Shown: positions 1 through 8,612, numbered from the stretch's first letter. The stretch is DNA of 45,656 bases from Lewinella sp039816955 (GCA_039816955.1 JBCBWU010000024.1:1-45656); one strand, 5' to 3'. Notes: generated by a model from the letters alone, not told the origin. Program-made: numbers and translations.

Positions 1-546
1 CGTGAAGTACTGGAAGAAGTATTTGAAAAGCACCCCGATATTGCCGCTCGCTTTGCCAATGCCAAACTGGAAGGAAAGGTAGTCGGTTATGGTTTACCCC
101 TGGGCTCCAAGCGACGATCGCTATCCGGTGACAACTACATGCTCCTGGGCGACGCCGGCCACCTGATAGATCCCCTTACCGGTGAAGGCATTGGCAATGC
201 CTTCTACAGTGGCTTCATAGCTGCAGAGCAGGTACAGCAGTGTCTACAAGAGCAACGCTTTGATGCGACCTACCTGCAAGCCTACGACGTGCGGGTAGAC
301 CGCGTGCTGAGAGCTGAAATGCGACTGAGTTATCAGCTACAGCGCATTATGCAGGTGCAATGGCTCACTAATCTGATCACTGGCTTCATTGCTAACAATC
401 CGAAAATCATAGAACTCCTCTGCCGTATGTATACCGACTTTGATTTGCGCAAGCAGCTGGTACGGCCCTGGTTCTGGTTGAAAATGTGGCTGGGAGGAAA
501 TGGGAGGTCGGAGGTCGGAAGTCGGAAGTCGGAAATGGGAAGTTAG
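1..546 (+). CDS. Geranylgeranyl reductase-like FAD-dependent oxidoreductase, 3' part
   Basis: The frame is open from base 1 to the TAG at 544-546, so the N-terminal FAD-binding half lies outside the window. The visible part carries the family's second FAD motif, GDAGHLIDPLTGEGIGNA, where GD binds the ribityl chain and GEGI closes over the flavin. Relatives reduce isoprenoid double bonds or hydroxylate aromatic rings; the substrate cannot be told from this fragment. The helical tail (NPKIIELLCRMYTDF, then PWFWLKMWLGG) is typical of these enzymes. The last 17 residues (GNGRSEVGSRKSEMGS region) are translated from a GGAAGTC-type tandem repeat and look like a recent read-through extension rather than conserved protein. 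Confidence 0.75.
   Translation, partial: REVLEEVFEKHPDIAARFANAKLEGKVVGYGLPLGSKRRSLSGDNYMLLGDAGHLIDPLTGEGIGNAFYSGFIAAEQVQQCLQEQRFDATYLQAYDVRVDRVLRAEMRLSYQLQRIMQVQWLTNLITGFIANNPKIIELLCRMYTDFDLRKQLVRPWFWLKMWLGGNGRSEVGSRKSEMGS
496..546. repeat. Degenerate GGAAGTC/GGAGGTC tandem repeat at gene end
   Basis: The units GGAGGTC, GGAGGTC, GGAAGTC, GGAAGTC and GGAAATG follow one another and include the stop codon of the upstream gene. A related copy, GTCGGAAGTTAGAAATGGG, lies at about 626-645. The repeat supplies the last residues of the preceding protein. Confidence 0.7.
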
Positions 547-1240
547 AAATATAAAGGAAGAAGTTTGCTAGGCCCTTTCTATTTTGCATTTCATCCTTCA
601 TACTTCCTATTTAGCCAAGTGGGACGTCGGAAGTTAGAAATGGGGAGTAAGGAGTAGCTGACCTGGCGGAAATGGGTGAAGTAAAAGCGCAATTGTATCG
701 CACTAGCCCGATCAACTACCTAAAAGTCAGGAAGTGGAGATGATCCGGCCTAGCGATGTGGAATAGCCACGCCTACGGCGGGGGACCTACAGGGCCGAGC
801 GAATAGCGAGCTATGAAACGTAGCGCCCACGCCCATAGCGTGGGAGGCCCCACAAAAACAAAAAAATCGGGAATAGCCATACAACCGATCCATCAGCACG
901 CTACTCTTTAAGGCATAATGGCATTTAACCCCAAAGAACTGTCAGCCAAGGTACTTTCTCGGCATTTCTGTCTTAAATCGATAATTCCACGTAACATTTT
1001 ACGATAGAAAGCAGTTAAATCTAATGTTGGCTTAAGTTTCATAACTAGTGAGTGTAAAGTGGAGTCCTGCAGCAATCGTTGCAGGGCTTCTTTTTTTGTC
1101 GCTGGCCAACCCCTCTCCAGGTTCCATTGTTTGTAGTAATCAGTAGTGTAAGTCAGGCAATGACATGCACAAGGCTAAGCCTTTTCGATTATATTTGTTT
1201 ACACCAGAGCAACTGAGACAAAGGGCTATAACGACTCACT
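547..1240. other. Gene-free region with GC-rich hairpins
   Basis: No convincing reading frame in 694 bases. Bases 740-860 are GC-rich and full of short inverted repeats, including a perfect 7-bp stem CCCACGC/GCGTGGG at 826-844 and CGCC-TAC-GGCG near 771-781. Bases 860-1060 are AT-richer without an obvious promoter box. A terminator-like hairpin lies at 1064-1096. The segment could hold a small RNA ending at that hairpin, but no promoter was found to support one. Confidence 0.5.
1064..1096 (+). terminator. Rho-independent terminator without an assigned gene
   Basis: GTCCTGCA (1064-1071) pairs with TGCAGGGC (1080-1087), eight base pairs with one G-U, loop of eight, followed by TTCTTTTTTT. The nearest upstream plus-strand gene ends about 520 bases earlier and the next gene starts 145 bases later. 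It therefore ends either a long 3' UTR or an unrecognised small RNA. Confidence 0.65.
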
Positions 1241-4200
1241 ATGTTGAAACCTACAACAATCCTCGCCGCTACTCTAGTGTTGTTGAGCGGCTGCGCTAAT
1301 TATCATCTGAATTATACTGCTGAAGTTAAAGACTGGGAAGAGCAACGCACCCCTACCGAAGCCCCCACCTATTCGGTCTACCTGATCGGCGATGCAGGAG
1401 GAGGAACAATCAACTGGAATCCGCCGGCTTTGCAGGCTTTACGGAGCACCTTAGATGCGGCTTCGGAAAACAGTGCGGTGGTCTTCTTGGGAGATAATAT
1501 TTATCCGGATGGTATGCCTCCGAAATCGGAGCCCTACGAGCGTACGCTAGCGGAGACTGCACTAAACCGGCAGTTGGAAATTATTGACGACTATTCTGGT
1601 CGCGTATTTTTTGTGGCTGGTAATCACGACTGGCAGGAATACGGAGTGAAGGGTTTAAATCGACAGCGCCGGTACTTGGATAAGCAATCGGATGGGCAGG
1701 TCAAGCTACGCCCTCGCCCAGGTTGTGGTGACCCGGTAGAAATAGACCTGACCGATAACATTACCCTACTGCTTCTCGACTCACAGTGGTGGATGGCCAA
1801 CTGGAAGGGAGAGAATGACATTAACGACGGTTGTGAAGCTAAAAGCCGGGCCGATTTTGCCTTTCTACTACAGGAAGCCATGAAGAGCAACCGCCGCAAG
1901 GAGTTGATCGTGGCCATGCACCACCCCATCTATAGTAATGGCCCGCATGGTGGTCGATTTACCTTTGGTGAGCATTTGTTCCCGCTACGCGAATTGGATG
2001 ACAACCTCTATGTACCCTTACCGGTAGTGGGGAGTTTTTTCCGGTTCCTACAGTCTTCAATTGGCACCCGACAGGATTTGGCGAATGCCACGTATAAGGA
2101 CTTTCGCAACCTGCTGCTTGGCCAGGCCAACACCATTGGTGATGTGATTTTTGCCTCGGGTCACGAGCACAGTCTACAATATTGGGATAAAGACGATCAG
2201 CACTTTATAGTAAGTGGTAGTGGCTCGAAGACCTCAGGTGCCCAGACGGGAAATGGAGCCGCATTTGCTTACGGTGGTTACGGTTTTGCTCAACTCAACT
2301 ACTATCCCGACGGGCAGGTGTGGGTACAGTACTACCAAACGCTAGAAGACAACCATAAGCGCCTGGTATTTCAACACCAGTTGAAACCCAGCTACAAAGA
2401 GAGAGGAGATGTAGAAGTGGAAATCATAGAAGATGATTTCAGTGAGGAGCGTCGCCAGACCAAGCCCCTGAGTGAGGTGGATTTCTCGAGAACAAAAACC
2501 GGGGAAAAGATTTGGGGTGAACACTACCGCGATGCCTACAGCAGCGAGATGGAGGTCGAAGAACTGGATCTGGCCGCTAAGGGGTTGGTGCCCGTGAAAA
2601 GAGGGGGTGGCTTCCAAACCAATTCACTGCGCCTGGAAGATCCGGAAACGGAAAGGCAATACACCTTGCGTTCGATTGATAAAGACGCCAGCCGAACGGT
2701 GCCGTACCCGCTCAATACCGATCTTGTGCTGGATGTGGTGCGGGATAACTTCTCAGCCTCGCATCCGATAGCGGCCATCGCCGTGGCTCCCTTAGCAGAA
2801 GCCGCAGGAGTGTACCACGCCAATCCCAGTCTGGTATACCTACCGGAACAACAAGCCCTTGGCGATTTTAATTCGGACTATGCCGGAGCAATCTATCTCT
2901 TTGAGGAACGCCCAGACGATGATGCCTGGGAAGAAGGTGCTCCCCATTTTGGGAACCCCATAGATGTGATCAGCACTTTTGACCTGCTGGAGAAAATACG
3001 AGAAGACCAAGATGAGCGGGTAGATCAACGTTGGACCATCCGTTCCCGCTTATTTGACTTGGCCATTGGTGACTGGGACCGCCACGATGATCAGTGGCGC
3101 TGGGGTAAGCACAAAAAGGGGAACGTCAATTATTACCGCCCGATCCCGCGGGACCGTGACCAGGCCTTTGCCAATTACGATGGTACGGTGTTTGATATTG
3201 CCCGGATTGTTTCTCCGAGGAGTAAGCAATGGCGGCCTTTCACCTCCGAACTAGGGCGTACACACTGGGCTACCTACAACGCCTTCTTGTTTGACCAAAC
3301 CTTTCTGACGGGCCTGAGCTGGAGCCAGTGGGAAGAGGCTATTCAGCACTTGCAAACTACCCTGACCGATGAAATCATTGACCAGGCCTTTGCGGATAGC
3401 TGGCCAGAACCGTTCTTGAGTAGAGACGCTCCAGCTATTCGCCAAACGATAAAAGAACGCCGCGATAAGCTGACCGCTATTGCCCGCGACTACTACGAGT
3501 TTTTAGCGCGCAAGGTGGACGTAATGGGTACCGATAAGAAGGACCTCTTTGTAATTGAAAGGTTAGATGATGCCCACACGCGGGTGCAGGTCTTTGACAC
3601 CAACAAAGACGGTGAACAACAAGGCAAATACTACGATCGCGTATTCTTGCACTTGGAAACCCACGATGTGTACTGCTACGGCTTGGGTGATGATGACATC
3701 TTTGAAGTACGAGGCGACGTAGCTTTCGGAAGCACCATTCATCTCATTGGTGGAGAAGGAAAGGACGTATTTGATGACCAGTCGACTACGCGTAAGAGTG
3801 GGCGCTTGATCAAGGTTTATGACTTCTCTACCGAGGAAAATGAAATGCGGAATATGAATGACAGCCGCGATCAGCGCAGCCGTCGGCCAGAGGATAACCT
3901 TTACAACCGGCGCAGCCCGGCCTATAATCATAACTTCAATGCTCTCCTACCCTTCTTTGGCTTTAACCCCGATGATAAACTGTTTGCCGGCTTCAGCGGC
4001 ACCTATACCCGCTACGGCTTCCGTAAATCGCCCTACGCCAGCCAACACCGTTATGGTGCATTAGTGTCCTTGAGCACTGGCGGCGTGAAAGCGTACTACG
4101 AGGGAAATTGGTCGAATGTAATCGGACGCTGGGGTTTGCAATTTGCTACCGAATTGCAGACACCACTCTACGCCAGCAACTTCTACGGCCTGGGTAACGA

Positions 4201-4990
4201 CAGTGAGAACCCCGAAGAAGAGTTAGGCTTAAATTTCAATCGCCTGCGGGAGCGCCGGGTAGAAGCGGGCCTAAAACTAGCCTGGAGACCCAATAACCAA
4301 TTCCAATTGTTGCTAGGGCCAAGATTCAGTTCGATTCGAGTAGACAATACGGAGGGTCGGTTTATTGCAACAGTCGCCGATCAATTCCCAGACGAAATAT
4401 TTGATGGCATCGAGATGTTGAGCCTGGAGGCCGGGCTGCACTTCAACAATGTAGATCAGGTAAGCTTTCCTACCCGCGGCATTCGCTTTAGCCTTGACGC
4501 CGGTTGGACGGATCAAATGGACGAAGAGGACTTTAACTTCCCCTTCCTGGAAAGTGAGCTGGCCCTTTACCAACAGTTGGATGGACGGGGCAAATTGGTA
4601 CTGGCCACACAGCTAGGTATTCAGACCCGCTTCTCCAATGACTTTCCATTCTTCCTGGGTGCCACGCTGGGTGGGGTGGGGCCGGATGGTAACTTACGTG
4701 GCTTCCGCCGGGACCGCTTTATCGGGCGTACCGCACTGTACCACAATACGGACTTACGCTGGAAAGCTTTCTACTGGAACAATAATGCCATTCCGATGTC
4801 GGTCGGGTTTTCCGCCTCTTTTGACTACGGTAGCGTAAGCATCGACGATGTAGAAAGTGACACCATCCATTACAGCTACGGTGCAGGTGTCTTCTTCGCC
4901 CCCTTCGATTTGCTGACTATACATATCGGCGGCTACCTGGGTGATGGTGAGGACTTGCGTTGGCTGATTGGTGGTGCGTTTTTCTTTTAG
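1241..4990 (+). CDS. Lipoprotein fusion: metallophosphoesterase, kinase-like segment, BamA-like outer-membrane barrel
   Basis: 1249 residues. A lipoprotein signal with lipobox LSGC puts the lipidated Cys at residue 18. Residues 45-375 form a calcineurin-like phosphoesterase with all metal-ligand motifs: GDAGG (50-54), FLGDNIYPDG (82-91), AGNHDW (126-131), MHHPIYSNG (226-234), SGHEHS (306-311). Residues about 460-760 contain LFDLAIGDWDRHDDQWRW (604-621) and then RDRDQAF (637-643), a spacing like the catalytic and metal-binding motifs of HipA/CotH/Fam20-type kinases; this resemblance is my inference. Residues 814-850 have Gly/Asp-rich RTX-like turns. From about 905 to the end, alternating strands ending in GGAFFF look like a BamA/TamA-type barrel. 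Such proteins are known in Bacteroidota as metallophosphoesterase/BamA-family proteins. Substrate unknown. It is monocistronic, and ATG 1241 gives a good signal peptide. Confidence 0.85.
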   Translation: MLKPTTILAATLVLLSGCANYHLNYTAEVKDWEEQRTPTEAPTYSVYLIGDAGGGTINWNPPALQALRSTLDAASENSAVVFLGDNIYPDGMPPKSEPYERTLAETALNRQLEIIDDYSGRVFFVAGNHDWQEYGVKGLNRQRRYLDKQSDGQVKLRPRPGCGDPVEIDLTDNITLLLLDSQWWMANWKGENDINDGCEAKSRADFAFLLQEAMKSNRRKELIVAMHHPIYSNGPHGGRFTFGEHLFPLRELDDNLYVPLPVVGSFFRFLQSSIGTRQDLANATYKDFRNLLLGQANTIGDVIFASGHEHSLQYWDKDDQHFIVSGSGSKTSGAQTGNGAAFAYGGYGFAQLNYYPDGQVWVQYYQTLEDNHKRLVFQHQLKPSYKERGDVEVEIIEDDFSEERRQTKPLSEVDFSRTKTGEKIWGEHYRDAYSSEMEVEELDLAAKGLVPVKRGGGFQTNSLRLEDPETERQYTLRSIDKDASRTVPYPLNTDLVLDVVRDNFSASHPIAAIAVAPLAEAAGVYHANPSLVYLPEQQALGDFNSDYAGAIYLFEERPDDDAWEEGAPHFGNPIDVISTFDLLEKIREDQDERVDQRWTIRSRLFDLAIGDWDRHDDQWRWGKHKKGNVNYYRPIPRDRDQAFANYDGTVFDIARIVSPRSKQWRPFTSELGRTHWATYNAFLFDQTFLTGLSWSQWEEAIQHLQTTLTDEIIDQAFADSWPEPFLSRDAPAIRQTIKERRDKLTAIARDYYEFLARKVDVMGTDKKDLFVIERLDDAHTRVQVFDTNKDGEQQGKYYDRVFLHLETHDVYCYGLGDDDIFEVRGDVAFGSTIHLIGGEGKDVFDDQSTTRKSGRLIKVYDFSTEENEMRNMNDSRDQRSRRPEDNLYNRRSPAYNHNFNALLPFFGFNPDDKLFAGFSGTYTRYGFRKSPYASQHRYGALVSLSTGGVKAYYEGNWSNVIGRWGLQFATELQTPLYASNFYGLGNDSENPEEELGLNFNRLRERRVEAGLKLAWRPNNQFQLLLGPRFSSIRVDNTEGRFIATVADQFPDEIFDGIEMLSLEAGLHFNNVDQVSFPTRGIRFSLDAGWTDQMDEEDFNFPFLESELALYQQLDGRGKLVLATQLGIQTRFSNDFPFFLGATLGGVGPDGNLRGFRRDRFIGRTALYHNTDLRWKAFYWNNNAIPMSVGFSASFDYGSVSIDDVESDTIHYSYGAGVFFAPFDLLTIHIGGYLGDGEDLRWLIGGAFFF

Positions 4991-5003
4991 AGATTTGGAG
5001 GGA

Positions 5004-5029
5004 TCCAACTACGCTAAAGCTTCGTTGGA
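5004..5029 (+). repeat. Hairpin just after the fusion gene
   Basis: TCCAAC (5004-5009) pairs with GTTGGA (5024-5029), with an inner GCT-AA-AGC. There is no T-tract, so it is more likely a 3'-end stabilising structure than a terminator. Confidence 0.4.
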
Positions 5030-5034
5030 CAAGG

Positions 5035-5085
5035 GAATTAGGGTGAGAATTAGAATAAGAGTAAGAATTAAGATTAGAATGGGGG
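5035..5085. repeat. GAATTAGAATAAG degenerate repeat
   Basis: Tandem units of the form GAATTAG(A/G)(A/G)T follow the stop of the fusion gene. The same repeat family occurs at 22119-22183 and 25421-25452, again immediately after stop codons. Confidence 0.65.
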
Positions 5086-5121
5086 CTAGGCTGCTAGGGC
5101 TAACTCCTATTCTTGTTTTTT
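5076..5121 (+). terminator. Terminator after the phosphoesterase fusion gene
   Basis: AGAATGGGGG (5076-5085) pairs with CTCCTATTCT (5104-5113) over ten base pairs including two G-U pairs, followed by TGTTTTTT. The 5' arm is partly made of the repeat at 5035-5085. Confidence 0.6.
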
Positions 5122-5133
5122 GCGGGCAGTAGC

Positions 5134-5589
5134 TCAACTGATGGAGGCAATGATGATTTGATCGTTTTCAATCGCTTTTTGCAAGCTGGCCCTAATCTGA
5201 ATGATATGTTGCTTAATCTCCTCAAGATCCGACTCCATGATCGGGTACATGACCTTACTATTCATGCTTTCAACGTCCACTTTTGCAATCAGGTCTTCGA
5301 TGGAATGATTTTCCATGGCGTTAAAGAGCTCTGCTATGTCAGACGCATCATGATACCTTATGCCTTCCGTCATATATTCATCTTGATAGGTCACAATAAT
5401 TTTCCGGGGCATGAATAAGTTGGTAATGGGTAATCTTCCCAAATGCCCCTTTCCCAACACATACATAATGGGTTCCCAAAGCTTATCCACAGATATTTCT
5501 TCCGCGAAGGTTTTCGGGTACTTTTTGGTTCTTTCCACCTTCTCAAATGCGGTGCGTTCAACTCTAATTAAGCTCGCTACTTGTCCCAT
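5134..5589 (-). CDS. YfbM/DUF1877-like protein
   Basis: 151 residues, no signal peptide or membrane segment, so probably cytoplasmic. SVDKLWEPIMYVLGKG matches the family hallmark in which an Asp-Lys-x-Trp is followed by a 'hxxLLTG'-like turn. The C-terminal stretch with MYPIMESDLEEI and a long helix also follows the E. coli YfbM (DUF1877) pattern, and the length is close to the usual 150-170. The molecular function of the family is unknown. The gene stands alone, with about 100 bases to the next upstream minus-strand gene and a repeat-rich convergent gap downstream. Assignment comes from motif recall, not a search. Confidence 0.6.
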   Translation of the reverse strand: MGQVASLIRVERTAFEKVERTKKYPKTFAEEISVDKLWEPIMYVLGKGHLGRLPITNLFMPRKIIVTYQDEYMTEGIRYHDASDIAELFNAMENHSIEDLIAKVDVESMNSKVMYPIMESDLEEIKQHIIQIRASLQKAIENDQIIIASIS

Positions 5590-5688
5590 CTTAGTATTTT
5601 TTAAAGTGTAGTATCTAGTCTTTAGGCAGTCAAGCCCATAATTAGTTCAATTACGCTATCTAGCTAATTCCCGCTAACCAGCCAGCCG

Positions 5689-6777
5689 TTAATAGGACAA
5701 GGCCGCCGCAATAACAGTTAGGATTAAGGCTACTAGGAATACGATAGCGTAAAGGAAATTCATAATCCCAAACTTGAGAATGGTCTTGAAGCGGGATTGC
5801 TGGTATACATTTCGTAATGATTTGTAGAAATAGAACTCCATGCCCACCAAGCCTCCAATCCAGAACCACCCCATTTGATCAGAGATAGCCGGATAGTTAT
5901 CTAGCAGCATCAATACGATGAGTACAAAAAACAGGAAGGAGTGTACATGAAAGGAGAAGATCAAATGTTCGACATAATAGTAGGGGCGGCGAACATAAAG
6001 AAACTTTAGAAAAAGAGCGAGCAGCGGCATAATGAGCATCATCATCCAGATGGTCTGATTCAGCATGTAGGCCGCAAAGTTTTCACCTTGATTTTGTAGC
6101 CGTATGTTTTGCCGGGTGATCAATCGCTCAACAAAATTGGTCACCTCATACCTTGCAAGCAGCGTATCAATAGGTAAGTCAGCGATATCCTTTTTAGCAA
6201 TCTGGAAGTTGGTAAGTTGCTCTTCAGTTGCATTTAAATTGATCCGTACGCCGATCCCCAGTGAATCCTCATAATCTTCGGTCATCCTCATCATCAGGCT
6301 ATCCAGGGCATGATGCTGATCCGCTGGAAGGTCGTCCTTTAAGTGGACAGTAGTTGTATCCAAGTGCTCTAGAAAAGCGCTGTAGTTGATTTGTGACTCA
6401 AAGGCATCATCGATATCAATGAAGAAGTCTTGGGCGAACTCGGCTTCGAAGAAATTAACCGCCGCGACAGTGAGGATAGCAAAGACAAAAAACAATCGGA
6501 GCGGGCGAAGATAACGTTGCTGTTTTCCCTCAAAAAAAGTTTTGGTGAGTTTACCCGGGACAAAGAGAGCTCCCAGGGTACGCCATATTTTAGCGTCAAA
6601 ATTAAATGAGTCCGCCAAAAATTGACGGATCAGACTCATGACAGTAATTCGCCCATCGGTATACTTCTGCCCACAATGCGAGCAGTACTGCCCAAAGCGG
6701 GGCAGAGGGTAGTAACAGTTGGGGCAATTTCGCTGCCGGGTAGTCTGATCTAAACCAGTATTTCCCTTAGATTCCAT
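5689..6777 (-). CDS. DUF3667 membrane protein with zinc ribbon
   Basis: 362 residues from the chosen start. It opens with a zinc ribbon (C18-x2-C21, C32-x2-C35), then the conserved DUF3667 block (LADSFNFDAKIWRTLGALF, then PGKLTKTFFEGKQQRYLRP) leading into the first membrane span. Several more spans lie in the C-terminal half. Families of this type are common in Bacteroidota and have no known function. I chose ATG 6777 because GGAGATTGAAGAAA lies directly upstream on the minus strand, a rare good ribosome-binding site here; the longer frame would need a TTG at 6819. The start overlaps the amidase stop by 11 bases, so the two genes are probably cotranscribed and translationally coupled. Confidence 0.8.
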   Translation of the reverse strand: MESKGNTGLDQTTRQRNCPNCYYPLPRFGQYCSHCGQKYTDGRITVMSLIRQFLADSFNFDAKIWRTLGALFVPGKLTKTFFEGKQQRYLRPLRLFFVFAILTVAAVNFFEAEFAQDFFIDIDDAFESQINYSAFLEHLDTTTVHLKDDLPADQHHALDSLMMRMTEDYEDSLGIGVRINLNATEEQLTNFQIAKKDIADLPIDTLLARYEVTNFVERLITRQNIRLQNQGENFAAYMLNQTIWMMMLIMPLLALFLKFLYVRRPYYYVEHLIFSFHVHSFLFFVLIVLMLLDNYPAISDQMGWFWIGGLVGMEFYFYKSLRNVYQQSRFKTILKFGIMNFLYAIVFLVALILTVIAAALSY

Positions 6778-7780
6778 TTTCTTCAATCTCCACAATCGCA
6801 GCAACGTGAGCATCAGCAACTTGCTCGCGTACTTCTTCCTTCATCAGGTCGAGCGCTTCAAAGCGATTGTTGTAGAAGCCGTTTTCAGTGAGTACTGCTG
6901 GCATTCTCGTTTTACGTAGAACGTAGAATTGCCTCTCTGGCCGCGATTTTAGGTGGCGGTTATTGAAGCCCGTAAAATCGACGAGGTGGCGCTGGAAAAC
7001 AGCCGCAATACGTTGCCCTTTTTTACTACCGTGGAAGAACCAGGTTTCAATCCCCTTGATACTGTCGGTAGTCCAGTGCTTGCTACTCTTAGCGGGGCCA
7101 GCATTGGCGTGTACACTAACAAATATCTTCGGTAGATCAGAAGCCTTTTTATTGGCCCGATCAACGCGGCCTTCCAGGAAGTTATCGATGTCTACTTCTG
7201 GAACCACATTAAAAAACTGGATACCCTCTGCTTCCAGCTTTTCGCTGATCCGGCGTACGATATCCCGATTAAAGCGATACTCCAGAAATTGGGTTACCCC
7301 GTCGTCAAAAACCGGACTGCGCTTGCCTGCGGTTTTACTACCGTGACCATTATCAAGGCACCACAAATAGCGGGGTTGGCGACCAGTAGGAGCAGGAGAT
7401 GGAGCTGGGGCAGGTTCTGGCTCAGGGTCGGGTTCCGGAGCAGGCTCTGGTGCAGGTGGCGGAGGAGCAGGTTCATTGCCCTCCGGATTATCAGTGAAGA
7501 TATCTTCGTCAAAATCTCGATCGGGTTCTCCCGGCAGTAGAATCACTTCTTCCATCTCGTGGGCCACAATAATCACTGTATCTGGCTGCAGCTCGGAGGC
7601 ATCCTGTGGTTCATCCGGAGCAGGAGGAGGAAGTGTAGTTGTGGGAGGGGTAGGAGTTGGGCGCGTAGTACCGCTCCCTTCGTTAGTTGCGGTTGGGGAG
7701 CTTGTTCCAGTCGTTTTTTTCTTCGTTCCAAATAAAGACGAGAAGAAACTAGACAATGCGGCAAAGAACTTACCAAGCAT
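6767..7780 (-). CDS. N-acetylmuramoyl-L-alanine amidase (Amidase_3) with Pro-rich linker
   Basis: 337 residues. The C-terminal domain (about 138-330) is a zinc amidase that cleaves the bond between muramic acid and the stem peptide of peptidoglycan. Likely zinc ligands are H146 in DNGHG, E167 in LEYRFN and H224 in SVHAN; the catalytic Glu is probably E299 in TENGFYNN. The N-terminus starts with a short hydrophobic, Phe-rich helix rather than a clear cleavable signal. It is followed by a low-complexity Thr/Pro stretch (about 22-56) and a Pro/Glu/Ala linker (104-132), which would let the catalytic domain reach into the wall. No phage genes lie nearby, so it is more likely a cellular wall enzyme than a prophage lysin. 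It overlaps the DUF3667 gene downstream. Confidence 0.85.
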   Translation of the reverse strand: MLGKFFAALSSFFSSLFGTKKKTTGTSSPTATNEGSGTTRPTPTPPTTTLPPPAPDEPQDASELQPDTVIIVAHEMEEVILLPGEPDRDFDEDIFTDNPEGNEPAPPPPAPEPAPEPDPEPEPAPAPSPAPTGRQPRYLWCLDNGHGSKTAGKRSPVFDDGVTQFLEYRFNRDIVRRISEKLEAEGIQFFNVVPEVDIDNFLEGRVDRANKKASDLPKIFVSVHANAGPAKSSKHWTTDSIKGIETWFFHGSKKGQRIAAVFQRHLVDFTGFNNRHLKSRPERQFYVLRKTRMPAVLTENGFYNNRFEALDLMKEEVREQVADAHVAAIVEIEENGI

Positions 7781-7806
7781 ATGGGTCGGTCAATTAGTGA
7801 TAGATT

Positions 7807-7814
7807 CAAAGATA
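7807..7814 (-). promoter_or_regulatory. -7 box of the amidase gene
   Basis: Minus-strand TATCTTTG, an exact TAnnTTTG, lies 27 bases upstream of the ATG. No clear -33 TTTG was seen at the usual spacing. Confidence 0.5.
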
Positions 7815-7844
7815 AGCGAATATTAGAAAACCACGGACGGGGTC

Positions 7845-8570
7845 CTACAGGGCATCTAACATTCCCTTTTGGCGCTGACTGAAGTTGAAAGCCTCGAAGA
7901 GCGTCAAGGAAAGGGCGCTTTCCAGATCGCCGTACTTATGCTCATAATCCAGCTTACTGCGGCGGATCACCTCGTGGGCCTCCTCACGACCGTAGACGTG
8001 CGTAATCTCACACTTGGGAGCTTCACCGGGAAGTTGCTTATAAGTGAGGAAGTAGTGCGTCAAACGATCCAGAACAGTCTTGGGCACATCACTAATATCG
8101 CGCCAGCTAGAGTATACCTCATCCTTATCCATCACAGCGATGATCTTATCATCGGCCTCGCCTCCATCAATCATGCGGAAGCCGCCAATGGGTACTGCAT
8201 TCACAATGATGTTACCATGGGTTACCTCTCTTTCGGTAAGCACACAAATATCAAGGGGATCATCGTCACCAATAATATCTGTACGGCCCGTTTTCTCCAT
8301 GCAATAGGCCGCCACCTGTTCTTTACAGTAGGTTTGTGGTACAAAACCGTACAAAGCAGGAACGATATTAGAAAACTTCTGTGGCCGGTCAATCATCAGA
8401 TAACCCGACTTTTTATCAATCTCATACTTTACCGTATCAGAAGGAATCACCTCAATAAAAGAAGTAACCACCTCTGGAGATTTCTCGTGGGTATCTATGC
8501 CATGCCAGGGATGCGAGGTATATCGCAACCCAATCATTTTCCAAATTTTATCAAAAGACTGTTGGCTCAT
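7845..8570 (-). CDS. ppa: Inorganic pyrophosphatase (family I)
   Basis: 241 residues. It hydrolyses pyrophosphate to two phosphates in the cytoplasm, pulling biosynthetic reactions forward. The family signature is GDDDPLDICVL (101-111), whose Asp residues bind Mg2+. KYEIDKKSGYLMIDRP (48-63) and YGFVPQTYC (74-82) also fit the active site. The protein is longer than the roughly 175-residue E. coli enzyme, with an N-terminal extension containing GLRYTSHPWHG and a C-terminal helical tail ending FEAFNFSQRQKG, as in the Bacteroidota/eukaryote-like branch. Transcribed alone from a TATCTTCG box 16 bases upstream. Confidence 0.93.
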   Translation of the reverse strand: MSQQSFDKIWKMIGLRYTSHPWHGIDTHEKSPEVVTSFIEVIPSDTVKYEIDKKSGYLMIDRPQKFSNIVPALYGFVPQTYCKEQVAAYCMEKTGRTDIIGDDDPLDICVLTEREVTHGNIIVNAVPIGGFRMIDGGEADDKIIAVMDKDEVYSSWRDISDVPKTVLDRLTHYFLTYKQLPGEAPKCEITHVYGREEAHEVIRRSKLDYEHKYGDLESALSLTLFEAFNFSQRQKGMLDAL

Positions 8571-8585
8571 TAGGGGTATTTTGGG

Positions 8586-8593
8586 CGAAGATA
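8586..8593 (-). promoter_or_regulatory. -7 box of ppa
   Basis: Minus-strand TATCTTCG, one change from TAnnTTTG, sits 16 bases before the ATG, implying a very short leader. Confidence 0.45.
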
Positions 8594-8612
8594 CGGAATG
8601 TGGAATAGTCCC

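Noticed and set aside
1227..1243. TATAACGACTCACTATG just before the fusion gene resembles a T7 RNA polymerase promoter
   Set aside because: The match is imperfect (gap at the left, no GGG start), no T7-type polymerase is encoded here and the surroundings are ordinary chromosome; taken as chance.
6778..6819. Longer start (TTG) for the DUF3667 gene
   Set aside because: ATG 6777 has a good ribosome-binding site and directly precedes the conserved zinc ribbon.
6953..7826. Several plus-strand frames opposite the amidase gene
   Set aside because: They mirror the low-complexity Pro/Glu linker on the other strand and have no coding features of their own.
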